A stretch of 64,000 nt of DNA from DATBGO01 sp050011895 (GTDB lineage Bacteria; Actinomycetota; Actinomycetes; Streptosporangiales; Streptosporangiaceae). Where the stretch lies: contig JBEKIF010000011.1 of the NCBI GenBank assembly GCA_050011895.1, positions 1 through 64,000 of the forward strand, read 5' to 3'. Both the position numbers and the translations under genes were made by a program. Positions 26,828 to 35,607 of the stretch are shown piece after piece (the first letter of the stretch is position 1; each line of letters begins with the position of its first letter). The notes below the pieces were generated by a model, which ran no database searches, was not told the origin of the DNA, and worked only from the letters and a program-made list of their open reading frames with translations.

Positions 26828-27802
26828 GTGCGGGAGATCGTGGTATTCAGCGGCAGCGCCCACCCCAGCCTGGCCGCGGAGATATGCGCTCAGCTGGAGG
26901 AGCCGCTGCACCCCGTCCGGGTGCGCCGCTTCGCCAACGACTGCCTGGAGGTGCAGCTGCAGTCCAACTGCAGGGAGCGGGACGTTTTCCTGATCCAGCC
27001 GATCGTGCCGCCGGTCCAGGAGAACCTGGTCGAGCTGCTGCTGATGCTGGACGCGGCGCGGGGCGCCTCGGCGGCGCGGGTCACGGCCGTCATTCCGCAC
27101 TACGCGTATGCCCGGTCGGATAAGAAGTCCATGCCGCGCGTGTCGATCGGCGGCAGGCTCGTCGCCGACCTGCTGGTGACGGCGGGCGCCAGCCGGGTCC
27201 TGACGATGACGCTGCACGCGCCCCAGGTACACGGGTTCTTCTCGGTGCCGGTCGACCACCTGCACGCGCTGCGCGAGCTCGCCGCGCACTTCGCCGGATT
27301 GAGCCTGCACGACGCCGTGGTGGTCTCGCCTGACCTGGGTAATGCCAAGCAGGCGGCCGCGCTGGCCCGGCTTCTCGGCCTGCCGGTGGCGGCCGGCGCC
27401 AAGGAACGGGTGAACGACGAGCAGGTCACGATCAGCTCGATCATCGGCGATGTCGCGGATCGCGACGTGATCGTCCTCGATGACGAGATCGCCCGCGGGA
27501 CTACCATCCTTGAGCTGCTGGCACGGCTGCAGGAGTGGGGAGCCCGGTCGGTGCGCATCGCCTGTACGCACGGGCTGTTCTGCGACGGGGCACTCAAGCG
27601 GATCGCCGCGCGGCCCGAGGTGGTCGAGATCGTCTGCACCAACACGGTGCCGATCGCCGACAGCGAGCGTGACCCCAAACTTCAGGTCATCTCGCTCGCC
27701 CCGGCCCTCGCCGAGGCGATCCGCCGGATCCACGAAGGCGAGTCGGTCAGCGCGCTGTTCGACCAGAACTGGATTGCCGCGCCCGGCCCGCACCTGGCGT
27801 AA
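26828..27802 (+). CDS. prs: divergent ribose-phosphate pyrophosphokinase
   Basis: The 324-residue protein has two phosphoribosyltransferase-like halves, with NCRERDVFLIQP, PHYAYARSDKK, VVVSPDLGNAKQAAALARLLGLP and the PRPP loop VIVLDDEIARGTTI. The usual loop is DDxxDTGGT; here TGGT is replaced by RGTT, so this is a divergent Prs branch and likely a second copy. The reaction is ribose-5-phosphate plus ATP to PRPP plus AMP. A TAGCCT box lies 6 bases upstream of the GTG, suggesting an additional leaderless start inside the adk-glxK-prs unit. The altered loop leaves some doubt about substrate or regulation. Confidence 0.82.
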   Translation: MREIVVFSGSAHPSLAAEICAQLEEPLHPVRVRRFANDCLEVQLQSNCRERDVFLIQPIVPPVQENLVELLLMLDAARGASAARVTAVIPHYAYARSDKKSMPRVSIGGRLVADLLVTAGASRVLTMTLHAPQVHGFFSVPVDHLHALRELAAHFAGLSLHDAVVVSPDLGNAKQAAALARLLGLPVAAGAKERVNDEQVTISSIIGDVADRDVIVLDDEIARGTTILELLARLQEWGARSVRIACTHGLFCDGALKRIAARPEVVEIVCTNTVPIADSERDPKLQVISLAPALAEAIRRIHEGESVSALFDQNWIAAPGPHLA

Positions 27803-27915
27803 CCGGGCTGAGCCGGGGGCAGCGGCGCGCATTGCTACCGGGGGCGCTCCTGGTGACACCAATGAGACGATGGCGCGTTCGCCGCTGCTGATTCCGCACC
27901 GATGTGCCACCGGTG

Positions 27916-28509
27916 CTACCCGGCCGGCCGGGTAACTGCCGGGGTGCCCCCGGCCGCCGCCACCCGGCGCTCCAGGGCGAGCAGGTATTCCTTGCGCTCC
28001 AGGCCGCCGCCGTAGCCGGTCAGGGCCCCGTCGGAACCCACCACCCGGTGGCACGGCACGATGATGCTGACGGGGTTCCTGCCATTGGCCAAGCCCACCG
28101 CACGCGCGGCCGACGGCCGGCCGATCAGGGCCGCGAGCTGCCCGTAGGAGATCGTCGTGCCATACGGGATGGCCTGCAGGGCGGTCCAGACAAGCAGTTG
28201 AAACGGGGAGCCCGCCATGGCCAGCGGCAGGCTGAAGCTGGTCAGCGTGCCATCGAAATAGTCGGATAGCTGGCCTGCCGCCGCGGCGAACGGCGCTGCG
28301 TCCGGCTCGCCGAACAGCTCTGGCGCGGGCGGGTGCCGCTGCTCGCTCAGGTACAGCCCGGCCAGCCGGCCGTCGACTGCGAGCAGGGTGAGCGGCCCGA
28401 CCGGGCTGCCGACGACGGTGTGCGCCCGGCGGCCGGTGCCTGCGTGCGCGCGACGCCCGGTCCGCGCGGTCGCGGTCGGCGTGGTTGGGGTCAGTGCGGT
28501 TGTGGTCAT
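27916..28509 (-). CDS. ogt: methylated-DNA-protein-cysteine S-methyltransferase
   Basis: The 197-residue protein carries the acceptor motif VPCHRVVGSDGALTGYGGGLERKEYLL, with reactive C153, and the DNA-binding helix YGQLAALIGRPSAARAVGLA with the Arg finger region. It removes alkyl groups from O6-alkylguanine by irreversible transfer to C153. It starts at ATG 28509 with GGAAAGGA upstream. The start overlaps the stop of the ada/alkA-type gene by 4 bases, forming an alkylation-damage operon. Thr/Arg-rich residues 1-30 are an extra N-terminal tail. Confidence 0.95.
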   Translation of the reverse strand: MTTTALTPTTPTATARTGRRAHAGTGRRAHTVVGSPVGPLTLLAVDGRLAGLYLSEQRHPPAPELFGEPDAAPFAAAAGQLSDYFDGTLTSFSLPLAMAGSPFQLLVWTALQAIPYGTTISYGQLAALIGRPSAARAVGLANGRNPVSIIVPCHRVVGSDGALTGYGGGLERKEYLLALERRVAAAGGTPAVTRPAG

Positions 28510-30026
28510 GCTCGATCCTTTCCTTCGGGCGGCGCAGCCGCGGGCATCCGGTTGATCGCATGCTCGCCGGTAGCCCACAGGTACTGCACCGCGTAGGCGC
28601 GCCACGGACGCCAGCTGGCGGCGCGGCCGGTCAGCGCTGCGGGCGCGGCGGGCAGGCCGAGTTCGCGTGCGGCGGTGCGGACGCCAAGGTCGGACGGGAG
28701 GAATGCGTCCGGATCGCCAAGACCGCGCATGGCGGTCATCTCGACGCTCCAGGGGCCGATCCCCGGCAGCGCGCTGAGCTGAGCGCGGGCCCGCTGCCAG
28801 TCGCTGCCGACGCCCAGGTCGATCTCACCGGCCGCCAGCGCCGCGGTCAGCGCGGCGAACGTCTGCCGGCGCGAGGCCGGGACGGCCAGCGTGGCCGGGT
28901 CAACCGCAGCGAGCGCGGCAACGTCGGGGAACAGCCGGGTCAGGCCGCCCGCCGGGTCCTCGACCGGCTCACCGCGGGCCTCGGCCAGCCGTCCGGCATG
29001 AGTACGCGCCGCGGCCACCGACACCTGCTGGCCAAGCACGACGCGTACCGCGAACTCCGCTGCGTCGACCGTCCGCGGCACCCGGCGGCCCGGCGCCTTG
29101 TGCACCAGCGGCGCGAGCACCGGATCGGCACTCAGCAGCTCCCCGGCGGCGACCGGGTCGGCATCGAGGTCGAGCAGTCGCCGGCACCGGCTGATCGCGC
29201 TGGCCAGGTCCCGCAGGTCGGTCAGGGCCAGCTGGCACGCGATGTGCGCGGCCCATGGCCGCAGGGTGACGATGCCGTGCCCGTGCGGCAGCCGCAAGGT
29301 CCGCCGGTAGCCGCCGTCGCGCCACTCCTCCACGCCGGGCACGGCGGTGGCCGCCAGATGGCCGAACAGGTTGTCCGGGCAGAGCGGGACGCGGAACGGC
29401 AGCCGCAGCTGCAGCCCGCCGGCGGCGGCGGCCGGCGCCCCGCGGCCCGCGCGGTGGCGCAGCTGGGTCGGGGAAAGCGCGAACACTTCATGCACGGTCT
29501 CGTTGAAGGCCCGGATGCTGGCAAAGCCGGCCGCGAACGCGACGTCGCCCATCGGCAACGAGCTGGTCTCGATCAGCAGCCGGGCGGTCTGCGCCCGCTG
29601 CGCCCTGGCCAGTGCGAGCGGTCCCGCGCCCAGCTCGGCCAGCAGCTGCCGCTGGAGCTGCCGGACGCTGTAGCCGAGCCGGGCGGCCAGGCCGGGAACG
29701 CCGTCGGCGTCGATCACGCCGTCGGCGATCAGCCGCATCGCCCGCGCGACCAGGTCGGCGCGCTCGTTCCACTGCGGCGATCCGGGACTCGCGTCCGGGC
29801 GGCACCGCTTGCAGGCACGAAAGCCCGACTGTTGGGCGGCGGCGGCGCTCGGGAAGAAACGCATGTTCTCCGGCTTCGGCGGCACCGCGGGGCAACTCGG
29901 CCTGCAGTAGATCCCGGTGGTGATCACCGCGCCGAAGAACCAGCCATCGAACCTGGCGTCCTTCGCCTGGAAGGCCCGCACGCAGCGCTCGGTGTCCTCA
30001 TGCACCCTGCCAGCATCGGCGCTCAC
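28506..30026 (-). CDS. alkA: Ada-type regulator fused to AlkA 3-methyladenine DNA glycosylase
   Basis: The 506-residue multidomain protein has an Ada metal-binding phosphotriester domain with C41, C45, C72 and C75 (CRPSC, CKRC), then an AraC-type HTH (about 90-185, ending SPTQLRHRAG). An AlkA N-terminal domain follows (about 200-280), then an HhH-GPD glycosylase with LPGIGPWSVEMTAMRGLGDPDAFLPSDLG, including the catalytic Asp. In this widespread actinobacterial fusion the Ada cysteine senses methylphosphotriesters and activates repair transcription, while the C-terminus excises alkylated bases. It lies upstream of and overlaps ogt, so damage sensing and two repair activities are in one operon. 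The start is a GTG. Confidence 0.93.
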   Translation of the reverse strand: MSADAGRVHEDTERCVRAFQAKDARFDGWFFGAVITTGIYCRPSCPAVPPKPENMRFFPSAAAAQQSGFRACKRCRPDASPGSPQWNERADLVARAMRLIADGVIDADGVPGLAARLGYSVRQLQRQLLAELGAGPLALARAQRAQTARLLIETSSLPMGDVAFAAGFASIRAFNETVHEVFALSPTQLRHRAGRGAPAAAAGGLQLRLPFRVPLCPDNLFGHLAATAVPGVEEWRDGGYRRTLRLPHGHGIVTLRPWAAHIACQLALTDLRDLASAISRCRRLLDLDADPVAAGELLSADPVLAPLVHKAPGRRVPRTVDAAEFAVRVVLGQQVSVAAARTHAGRLAEARGEPVEDPAGGLTRLFPDVAALAAVDPATLAVPASRRQTFAALTAALAAGEIDLGVGSDWQRARAQLSALPGIGPWSVEMTAMRGLGDPDAFLPSDLGVRTAARELGLPAAPAALTGRAASWRPWRAYAVQYLWATGEHAINRMPAAAPPEGKDRA

Positions 30027-30098
30027 GGCCGCTGATGCTAGCGAAAATGCGACATGGCCCTTGCCCGCGAATCACGCCGGCTTGCTGAATCGGCAAAC

Positions 30099-30126
30099 TT
30101 GCGCAACACGAACTTTTGCGTATGCT
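30099..30126 (+). promoter_or_regulatory. promoter TTGCGC-N16-TATGCT of the TetR-ABC operon, with palindrome
   Basis: The -35 TTGCGC (30099-30104) and -10 TATGCT (30121-30126) are 16 bases apart. The GTG at 30134 follows the -10 box by 7 bases, giving a leaderless mRNA. The -35 element overlaps the palindrome TTGCGCAA (30099-30106), a plausible autoregulatory site for the TetR protein. Confidence 0.6.
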
Positions 30127-30133
30127 GCATGTT

Positions 30134-30775
30134 GTGACCGAACACGCCGGCCCTGGCGAGCGGCTGCCCGGCCGCCGGCCGGCCGCCGGTCTCCGGGAGC
30201 GCAAGAAGCTGGCAACCCGGCGGGCGATCGGATCGGCGGCGATGCGGCTGGCCATCGAGCGCGGCCTGGACAACGTGCTCGTCGAGGACATCGCCGCGGC
30301 GGCAGGGGTGTCGCCCCGGACGGTCAACAACTATTTCGCCAGCAAATACGAGGCCATCTGCGCGCTCGCGATGGACCGGGGACGGCTGATGGGCGCGGCA
30401 TTGCGCGACCGGCCGGCGGCCGAGCCGCTCTGGGAGGCGATCACCCACGCGGTCCTCGAGCAGTACGCCGCCGCCGATGAGGCCCCGGAAAAGGAGTGGA
30501 TCGAAGGGGTACGCCTGGTCATAAGATCGCCAGAGCTCGAAGGCGAATACCTGAAGACGCAGTATGTCGCGCAGCATGTGCTTGCCGCTGCGATCGCCGA
30601 GCGGATTGGCACCGATTTGGACGCTGACATGTTTCCCCGGGTCATGGCGGGCGCTGTTACAGCGGCAATTCAAGTCGCCATGGAACGCTGGCTCTTCGCT
30701 GAGCCGCCCATAGCGCTGGCGCCGCTGATCCGGCGCGCGCTCCGTGCGGTCAGCCATGCGCTGACCACTACCTAG
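30134..30775 (+). CDS. TetR-family transcriptional regulator
   Basis: From the leaderless GTG at 30134 the protein has 213 residues. The N-terminal HTH reads RKKLATRRAIGSAAMRLAIERGLDNVLVEDIAAAAGVSPRTVNNYFASKYEAI, a standard TetR domain. The C-terminal ligand domain (about 85-205) is helical and ends PLIRRALRAVSHAL. It is first in a rightward operon with two ABC exporter half-transporters (10-base gap), so it probably represses them and itself until an exported compound binds. Starts at 30116 or 30122 are possible but would lie in the promoter. Confidence 0.9.
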   Translation: MTEHAGPGERLPGRRPAAGLRERKKLATRRAIGSAAMRLAIERGLDNVLVEDIAAAAGVSPRTVNNYFASKYEAICALAMDRGRLMGAALRDRPAAEPLWEAITHAVLEQYAAADEAPEKEWIEGVRLVIRSPELEGEYLKTQYVAQHVLAAAIAERIGTDLDADMFPRVMAGAVTAAIQVAMERWLFAEPPIALAPLIRRALRAVSHALTTT

Positions 30776-30785
30776 CGAGCCTTCT

Positions 30786-32519
30786 TTGCTGATCCGACTC
30801 CTGCGCGCCCAGCTGCGCCCCTACCGCAGGCCGGTCGCCCTCGTCGTGCTGTTGCAGCTGGTACAGACCCTGGCGACGCTGTACCTGCCCACCCTGAACG
30901 CCGAGATCATTGACAACGGCGTGATCACCGGCAACACCGGCTACATCGTGCGGACCGGCGGCGTCATGATCGCAGTGACGATCGTGCAGATCCTCAGCTC
31001 GGTCGGTGCCGTGTACTTCGGGGCCCGCACCGCCATGGCGATGGGCCGGGACGTCCGGCAAGCCGTATTCACCCGGGTGCACGACTTCTCCGCCCGCGAC
31101 GTGGCCAGGTTCGGCGCGCCGTCCCTGATCACCCGGACCACCAACGACGTCCAGCAGGTCCAGATGCTGGCCATGATGACGTTCACCATGATGGTGTCGG
31201 CCCCCATCATGTGCGTCGGCGGCATCATCCTGGCGCTCGACCAGGACGTGGCGCTGTCCTCCCTGCTGCTGGTCGCCGTTCCGGCTCTCGGCGTCATCGT
31301 GGGGCTGATCATCGCCCGGATGCGGCCCCTGTTCCGGGCCATGCAGGACCGGCTGGACGAGATCAACCGGGTGCTCCGCGAGCAGATCACCGGCGTCCGG
31401 GTGGTCCGGGCCTTCGTCCGCGACGACCTGGAGCAGGAGCGGTTCGCTGGAGCCAGCACCCAGCTGATGAACGTCTCGCTCGGGGTCGGGCGGCTGATGG
31501 CCCTGATGTTCCCCGCAGTGATGGTGGTGCTGAACTTCTCCAGCGTCGCCGTGCTCTGGTTCGGCGGGCACCTGGTGGCCAGCGGGAGCATGCAGATCGG
31601 CCAGCTGACCGCGTTCCTGTCCTACCTGATGCAGATCCTCATCTCGGTCATGATGGCGACGTTCATGTTCATGATGGTGCCCCGCGCCGAGGTCTGCGCC
31701 GAGCGCATCGTGGCGGTGCTGGACACTGAACCCGATGTCGTCCCGCCGGCCAGCCCGGTGCGCACCGCCGCGGTGCACGGCTATCTCGAGCTGGCCGACG
31801 TGGAATTCCGTTATCCCGGCGCCGCCGACCCGGTGCTGCGCGGGATCAGCCTGGCCGCCAGGCCCGGCGAGATCACCGCGGTCATCGGCGGCACCGGCAG
31901 CGGCAAGACGACCTTGCTGAATCTCATCCCGCGGCTGTTCGACGCGACCGGCGGTGCCGTGCTCGTGGACGGGGTCAACGTCAGGGACCTGGACCCGGAG
32001 GTGCTGTCGGCCGCGGTGGGATTCGTGCCGCAGAAGCCCTACCTGTTCTCCGGGACGGTCGGGTCCAACCTGCGGTACGGCAAGCCCGGCGCCACCGATG
32101 AGGAACTCTGGCTGGCGCTGGAGATCGCGCAGGCCCGCGGGTTCGTCGAGCGGATGGACGGCGCCCTGGACGCGAAGATCGCCCAGGGCGGCACCAACGT
32201 CTCCGGCGGCCAGCGCCAGCGGCTGGCCATCGCCCGCGCGCTCGTGCACCGTCCGGAGATCTACCTGTTCGACGACTCTTTCTCGGCGCTGGACTACGCG
32301 ACCGACGCCGCGCTGCGGGCCGCGCTGGCTGCCGAGACGGCGGATGCGACGGTCGTCATCGTCGCGCAGCGGGTGGCCACCATCAGGCACGCCGACCGCA
32401 TCATCGTGCTGGAGGCGGGCCAGGTCGTCGCCACCGGCACCCACTCCGAGCTGATGGCCACCAGCGGCACCTACCGGGACATCGTGCTGTCCCAGCTGAC
32501 TGAGCAGGAGGCGGCCTGA
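30786..32519 (+). CDS. ABC exporter half-transporter A (degenerate-site subunit)
   Basis: The 577-residue protein fuses a six-helix type IV exporter membrane domain (about 1-310) to an ATPase. Walker A GGTGSGKT spans 368-375, the signature is VSGGQ, and Walker B is IYLFDD. The residue after the Walker B Asp is D497, not the catalytic Glu, so this subunit's own ATP site is degenerate. Its canonical signature completes the partner's active site. This matches asymmetric heterodimeric multidrug exporters. It probably starts at TTG 30786; no strong ribosome site is visible. The partner gene begins at its TGA (TGATG). Confidence 0.93.
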   Translation: MLIRLLRAQLRPYRRPVALVVLLQLVQTLATLYLPTLNAEIIDNGVITGNTGYIVRTGGVMIAVTIVQILSSVGAVYFGARTAMAMGRDVRQAVFTRVHDFSARDVARFGAPSLITRTTNDVQQVQMLAMMTFTMMVSAPIMCVGGIILALDQDVALSSLLLVAVPALGVIVGLIIARMRPLFRAMQDRLDEINRVLREQITGVRVVRAFVRDDLEQERFAGASTQLMNVSLGVGRLMALMFPAVMVVLNFSSVAVLWFGGHLVASGSMQIGQLTAFLSYLMQILISVMMATFMFMMVPRAEVCAERIVAVLDTEPDVVPPASPVRTAAVHGYLELADVEFRYPGAADPVLRGISLAARPGEITAVIGGTGSGKTTLLNLIPRLFDATGGAVLVDGVNVRDLDPEVLSAAVGFVPQKPYLFSGTVGSNLRYGKPGATDEELWLALEIAQARGFVERMDGALDAKIAQGGTNVSGGQRQRLAIARALVHRPEIYLFDDSFSALDYATDAALRAALAAETADATVVIVAQRVATIRHADRIIVLEAGQVVATGTHSELMATSGTYRDIVLSQLTEQEAA

Positions 32520-34657
32520 TGACCGCCGCACCAGGCACCACCTCGCCAGGCAGCGCGGGCTCCGGCGGCGGCCCGGCCGACGGCGGCCGTAGCGGCGGAG
32601 GCCGGCCAGGCGGGGGACCGCCGGGCGGGGGACCGCCGGGCGGGGGACCGCCGGAGGGCAGGCCGCCTGATGGCGGCGCCGGTGAAGCACCGGTGCCGCA
32701 GCGCGGCCCTGGCCCGCCGCCCGGCGCCCGGCGCGGACCGGTCGCCTTCATGAGCGGCATGTCGACCGAGAAGCCGCTGAACTTCCGCGGCTCGGCGCGC
32801 CGGCTACTGGGCATGCTCCGCCCGGAACGGCCGCTGATCGTCCTGGCCATCGGCCTGGCCACGGTCAGCGTGACCCTGGCGGTGCTCGGCCCGCGGCTGC
32901 TGGGCGCCGCCACGAACCTGATCTTCGCCGGCGTGGTCGGCCGCCTGATCCCGGCCGGGGTGACGAAGGCGGAAATGATCACCCGGCTGCGCCAGGAAGG
33001 CCGCGGCACCCAGGCGGACATGCTCGGCTCCATGAACATCGCGCCCGGCCACGGGATCGATTTCAGCGCCGTCGGGCGGGTTCTGCTGATCGTGCTGGTG
33101 CTCTACGCGTGCTCGGCGGTGTTCAGCTGGCTGCAGGGCCGCGCGGTCGCGGCCATCGTGCAGCGCTCGGTGTTCCGGCTCCGCGAGCAGGCCGCGACGA
33201 AGCTGTCCAGGCTGCCGCTGAGCTACTTCGACCGGCAGCCGCGCGGCGAGATACTCAGCCGCGTCACCAACGACATCGACAACCTCGCCCAGTCGATGCA
33301 GCAGACCCTGAGCCAGGTGCTGACCTCGCTGCTGACCATCGTCGGCGTGATCACCATCATGTTCGTCATCTCGCCGCTGCTCGCGCTGATCGCGCTGGTC
33401 ACCGTGCCGGTATCGGTGCTGGTCGTGGCGCGGATCGGCAAGCGCGCCCAGCCGCAGTTCATCAAGCAGTGGTCCACCACCGGCAAGCTCAACGGCCACA
33501 TCGAGGAGATGTACACCGGGCATTCGCTGGTCAAGGTGTTCGGCCAGCGCGAGGAGGCGATGCGCACCTTCACCGAGCACAACGACGCGCTGTTCGACTC
33601 CAGCTACCGGGCGCAGTTCATTTCGGGCACGATCCAGCCGGCGATGATGTTCGTCGGCAACCTCAATTATGTCCTGGTCGCCGTGGTCGGAGCGCTACAG
33701 GTGGCGTCGGGCGCGTTGTCCCTGGGCGCCGTCCAGGCGTTCATCCAGTACTCCAGGCAATTCAGCCAGCCGCTGACCCAGGTGGCCAGCATGGCCAACC
33801 TGCTGCAGTCCGGGGTGGCCTCGGCGGAGCGGGTATTCGCGCTGCTCGATGCGACCGAGCAGGGGGCCGAGCCGGCCGTGCCGGCCCGTCCGGAGCGGGT
33901 CACCGGGCGGGTTGACTTCCGGGATATCTCGTTCAGGTACTTTCCCGATACCCCGCTGATCGATGACCTGTCGCTGACCGTTCAGCCCGGCCAGACCGTT
34001 GCCATCGTCGGGCCCACCGGAGCGGGCAAGACCACCCTGGTCAACCTGCTGATGCGGTTCTACGAGCTCGACGGCGGCCAGATCACCGTGGACGGGATCG
34101 ACATCGCCTCGATGCGCCGGGACGAGCTGCGGGCGATGACCGGCATGGTGCTGCAGGATGCCTGGGTATTCGGCGGCACGATCGCCGACAACATCGCCTA
34201 CGGCTCCCCGGGCGCGACCCGGGAAGCCGTCCTCGAGGCGGCCAAGGCGACCTACGTCGACCGGTTCGTGCGGACCCTGCCGGACGGGTACGAGACGGTC
34301 CTGGACGACGAGGGCGGCAACGTCAGCATGGGGGAGCGGCAGCTGATCACGATCGCACGGGCCTTCCTGGCCCGGCCGGCCATCCTGATCCTGGACGAGG
34401 CGACCAGCTCCGTCGACACCCGTACCGAGGTGCTGATTCAGCGGGCGATGAACTCGCTGCGCCAGGGCCGGACCAGCTTCGTGATCGCGCACCGGCTGTC
34501 CACGATCAGGGACGCCGACCTCATCCTGGTGATGGAAGCCGGCCGGATCGTCGAGCAGGGCACGCATGCCGGGCTGCTGGCCGCCGGTGCCGCCTACGCC
34601 CGGCTGTACGAGGCGCAGTTCGCCCAGGCCATGACGGAGATCGAGGTACCGGTCTGA
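32519..34657 (+). CDS. ABC exporter half-transporter B (catalytic-site subunit)
   Basis: The 712-residue protein has an unusual first 80 residues of Gly/Pro repeats (GGGPPGGGPP type), then an exporter membrane domain (about 100-440) and an ATPase. Walker A is GPTGAGKTT near 500, and Walker B ILILDEATSSVD carries the catalytic Glu at 627. The signature is SMGER rather than SGGQ. With subunit A this gives one competent site (B Walker motifs with A signature) and one degenerate site. The substrate is unknown; drug or lipid export is usual. The ATG overlaps the stop of subunit A by one base. Confidence 0.93.
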   Translation: MTAAPGTTSPGSAGSGGGPADGGRSGGGRPGGGPPGGGPPGGGPPEGRPPDGGAGEAPVPQRGPGPPPGARRGPVAFMSGMSTEKPLNFRGSARRLLGMLRPERPLIVLAIGLATVSVTLAVLGPRLLGAATNLIFAGVVGRLIPAGVTKAEMITRLRQEGRGTQADMLGSMNIAPGHGIDFSAVGRVLLIVLVLYACSAVFSWLQGRAVAAIVQRSVFRLREQAATKLSRLPLSYFDRQPRGEILSRVTNDIDNLAQSMQQTLSQVLTSLLTIVGVITIMFVISPLLALIALVTVPVSVLVVARIGKRAQPQFIKQWSTTGKLNGHIEEMYTGHSLVKVFGQREEAMRTFTEHNDALFDSSYRAQFISGTIQPAMMFVGNLNYVLVAVVGALQVASGALSLGAVQAFIQYSRQFSQPLTQVASMANLLQSGVASAERVFALLDATEQGAEPAVPARPERVTGRVDFRDISFRYFPDTPLIDDLSLTVQPGQTVAIVGPTGAGKTTLVNLLMRFYELDGGQITVDGIDIASMRRDELRAMTGMVLQDAWVFGGTIADNIAYGSPGATREAVLEAAKATYVDRFVRTLPDGYETVLDDEGGNVSMGERQLITIARAFLARPAILILDEATSSVDTRTEVLIQRAMNSLRQGRTSFVIAHRLSTIRDADLILVMEAGRIVEQGTHAGLLAAGAAYARLYEAQFAQAMTEIEVPV

Positions 34658-34762
34658 GCGGTCCCACCACCAGTTCCAAGGTCGACCGGCTGGAGTTCCC
34701 CGATTTTCGGGAGCACCTGGCACAGTCGCAGCGTCGGTCCGCATCGCGCAGGGAGGCATTTC

Positions 34763-35164
34763 ATGCGGCCCGGGCCGAGGCCGCTGGCAGGAGCCGGGAG
34801 CCTCGACTGGGTGGCGAGCACGCTGTCGGCCACGGCGCTGCTCTCCGAGGTGCGGGAATCGACGGGGCGCGTCTCAGGGCTCGTCGCGGCGGTGAAGTCC
34901 TACTCACAGCTCGACCGGGCCTCGCAGCAGCTCATCAACGTCACCGAGGGCATCGACAGCACGCTGGTGATGCTCGGGCATAAGCTGCGCGACGACGTCA
35001 CCGTCGTCCGTGACCATGGAACTGACGTGCCGCTCATCGAGGCAAGCCCGGGCGAGCTCAACCAGGTGTGGACGAACGTCATCGACGCCATGGAGGGAAG
35101 CGGCACCGCGGTTCGCCGCGGTCAGGGCTATCTTCGCCCGAAGCACTACGCAGCCGAGCCTTAG
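34763..35164 (+). pseudogene. remnant of a sensor histidine kinase
   Basis: Residues about 14-110 of this 133-codon frame read like the pre-ATPase part of an actinobacterial sensor kinase: VASTLSATALLSEVREST, AAVKSYSQLDRAS, VTEGIDSTLVMLGHKLRDDVTVVRDHG, and GELNQVWTNVIDAMEG. In intact relatives the N box reads roughly NLIDNALDAM; here about four residues are missing, destroying the Mg-ATP site. No G boxes follow, since the frame diverges after MEGSGT. Sensor and dimerisation regions upstream are also absent. GGGAGG precedes the ATG, so a short product might still be made. It is a decayed gene by my reading. Confidence 0.7.
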
Positions 35165-35175
35165 CCCCGGCGCCG

Positions 35176-35189
35176 ATAATGTACATTAT
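35176..35189. promoter_or_regulatory. perfect 14-bp palindrome ATAATGTACATTAT
   Basis: A self-complementary, AT-rich site in a GC-rich decayed region. On the - strand TTGACA overlaps it (35188-35193). The TGTACA core is the hallmark of YefM-YoeB type antitoxin operators. No toxin or antitoxin gene is visible beside it, so it may be an orphan operator. Confidence 0.45.
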
Positions 35190-35391
35190 GTCAAGTTGTC
35201 GCCACCCGGCCCGGGAACCACCTTCACCCGGTCCTCTCTTCGTGACTGTCCTGTCTCACCGAGGCCCGCCAGGACAGTCTGCGGATCATCGGCCGCGGGC
35301 GGCGATGATCTCCGGCTGCCTGCGGGTCCAGTTCTGCGGATGCTGCCTCGCGGGTGAGTTCGATCATTGGTCCCCGCGCCGGGAACGGGGT

Positions 35392-35607
35392 TCAGCTCGC
35401 CTGCCGGTACCGGTCCAGGATCGCGGCGCGCAGCGCCGGCCCTGATGAGCCGAGCGCCTGCAGGATCGGCGGCACCAGCCCGCTCGTCATCCCGATCAGG
35501 GCGAGCGTGACATGCTCGACGCCGATGTGCTGGTCGTGCCGGGCCTGCGCCTCGCGAAGGCTGTTCACCAGGACCTTTCTGGCGCGCGGGGTAAACGGCA
35601 GGTGACC
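35392..35607 (-). pseudogene. remnant of a Clp N-terminal-domain protein
   Basis: About 71 codons ending at the TGA (35392-35394) encode a second Clp_N repeat: LPFTPRARKVLVNSLREAQ, HIGVEHVTLALIGMTSGLVPPILQALG, ALRAAILDRYRQAS. Complete actinobacterial relatives are about 200 residues with two such repeats. The frame stays open upstream to a stop at 35704-35706 but has no ATG, GTG or TTG, and no first repeat. It therefore looks like an internally deleted gene whose promoter region (35702-35746) survives. Clp_N domains bind substrates or partners of ClpC-type chaperones. Confidence 0.72.

Noticed and set aside
26384..28561. 725-codon open frame on the - strand
   Set aside because: It runs opposite glycerate kinase and prs and out of frame through ogt, all of which are clearly real. 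It is low complexity and Arg/Gly-rich.
30768..32690. 640-codon open frame on the - strand
   Set aside because: It is antisense to the first ABC subunit; His/Asp/Gly-rich composition is typical of a reversed membrane-protein frame.
35186..35394. faint kynureninase-like pieces on the - strand (MIELTREAAS and DDPQTVLAG in different frames)
   Set aside because: Only two short pieces agree, and a frameshift plus wrong spacing would be needed. It might be a third remnant in the graveyard, but the evidence is too weak to list.
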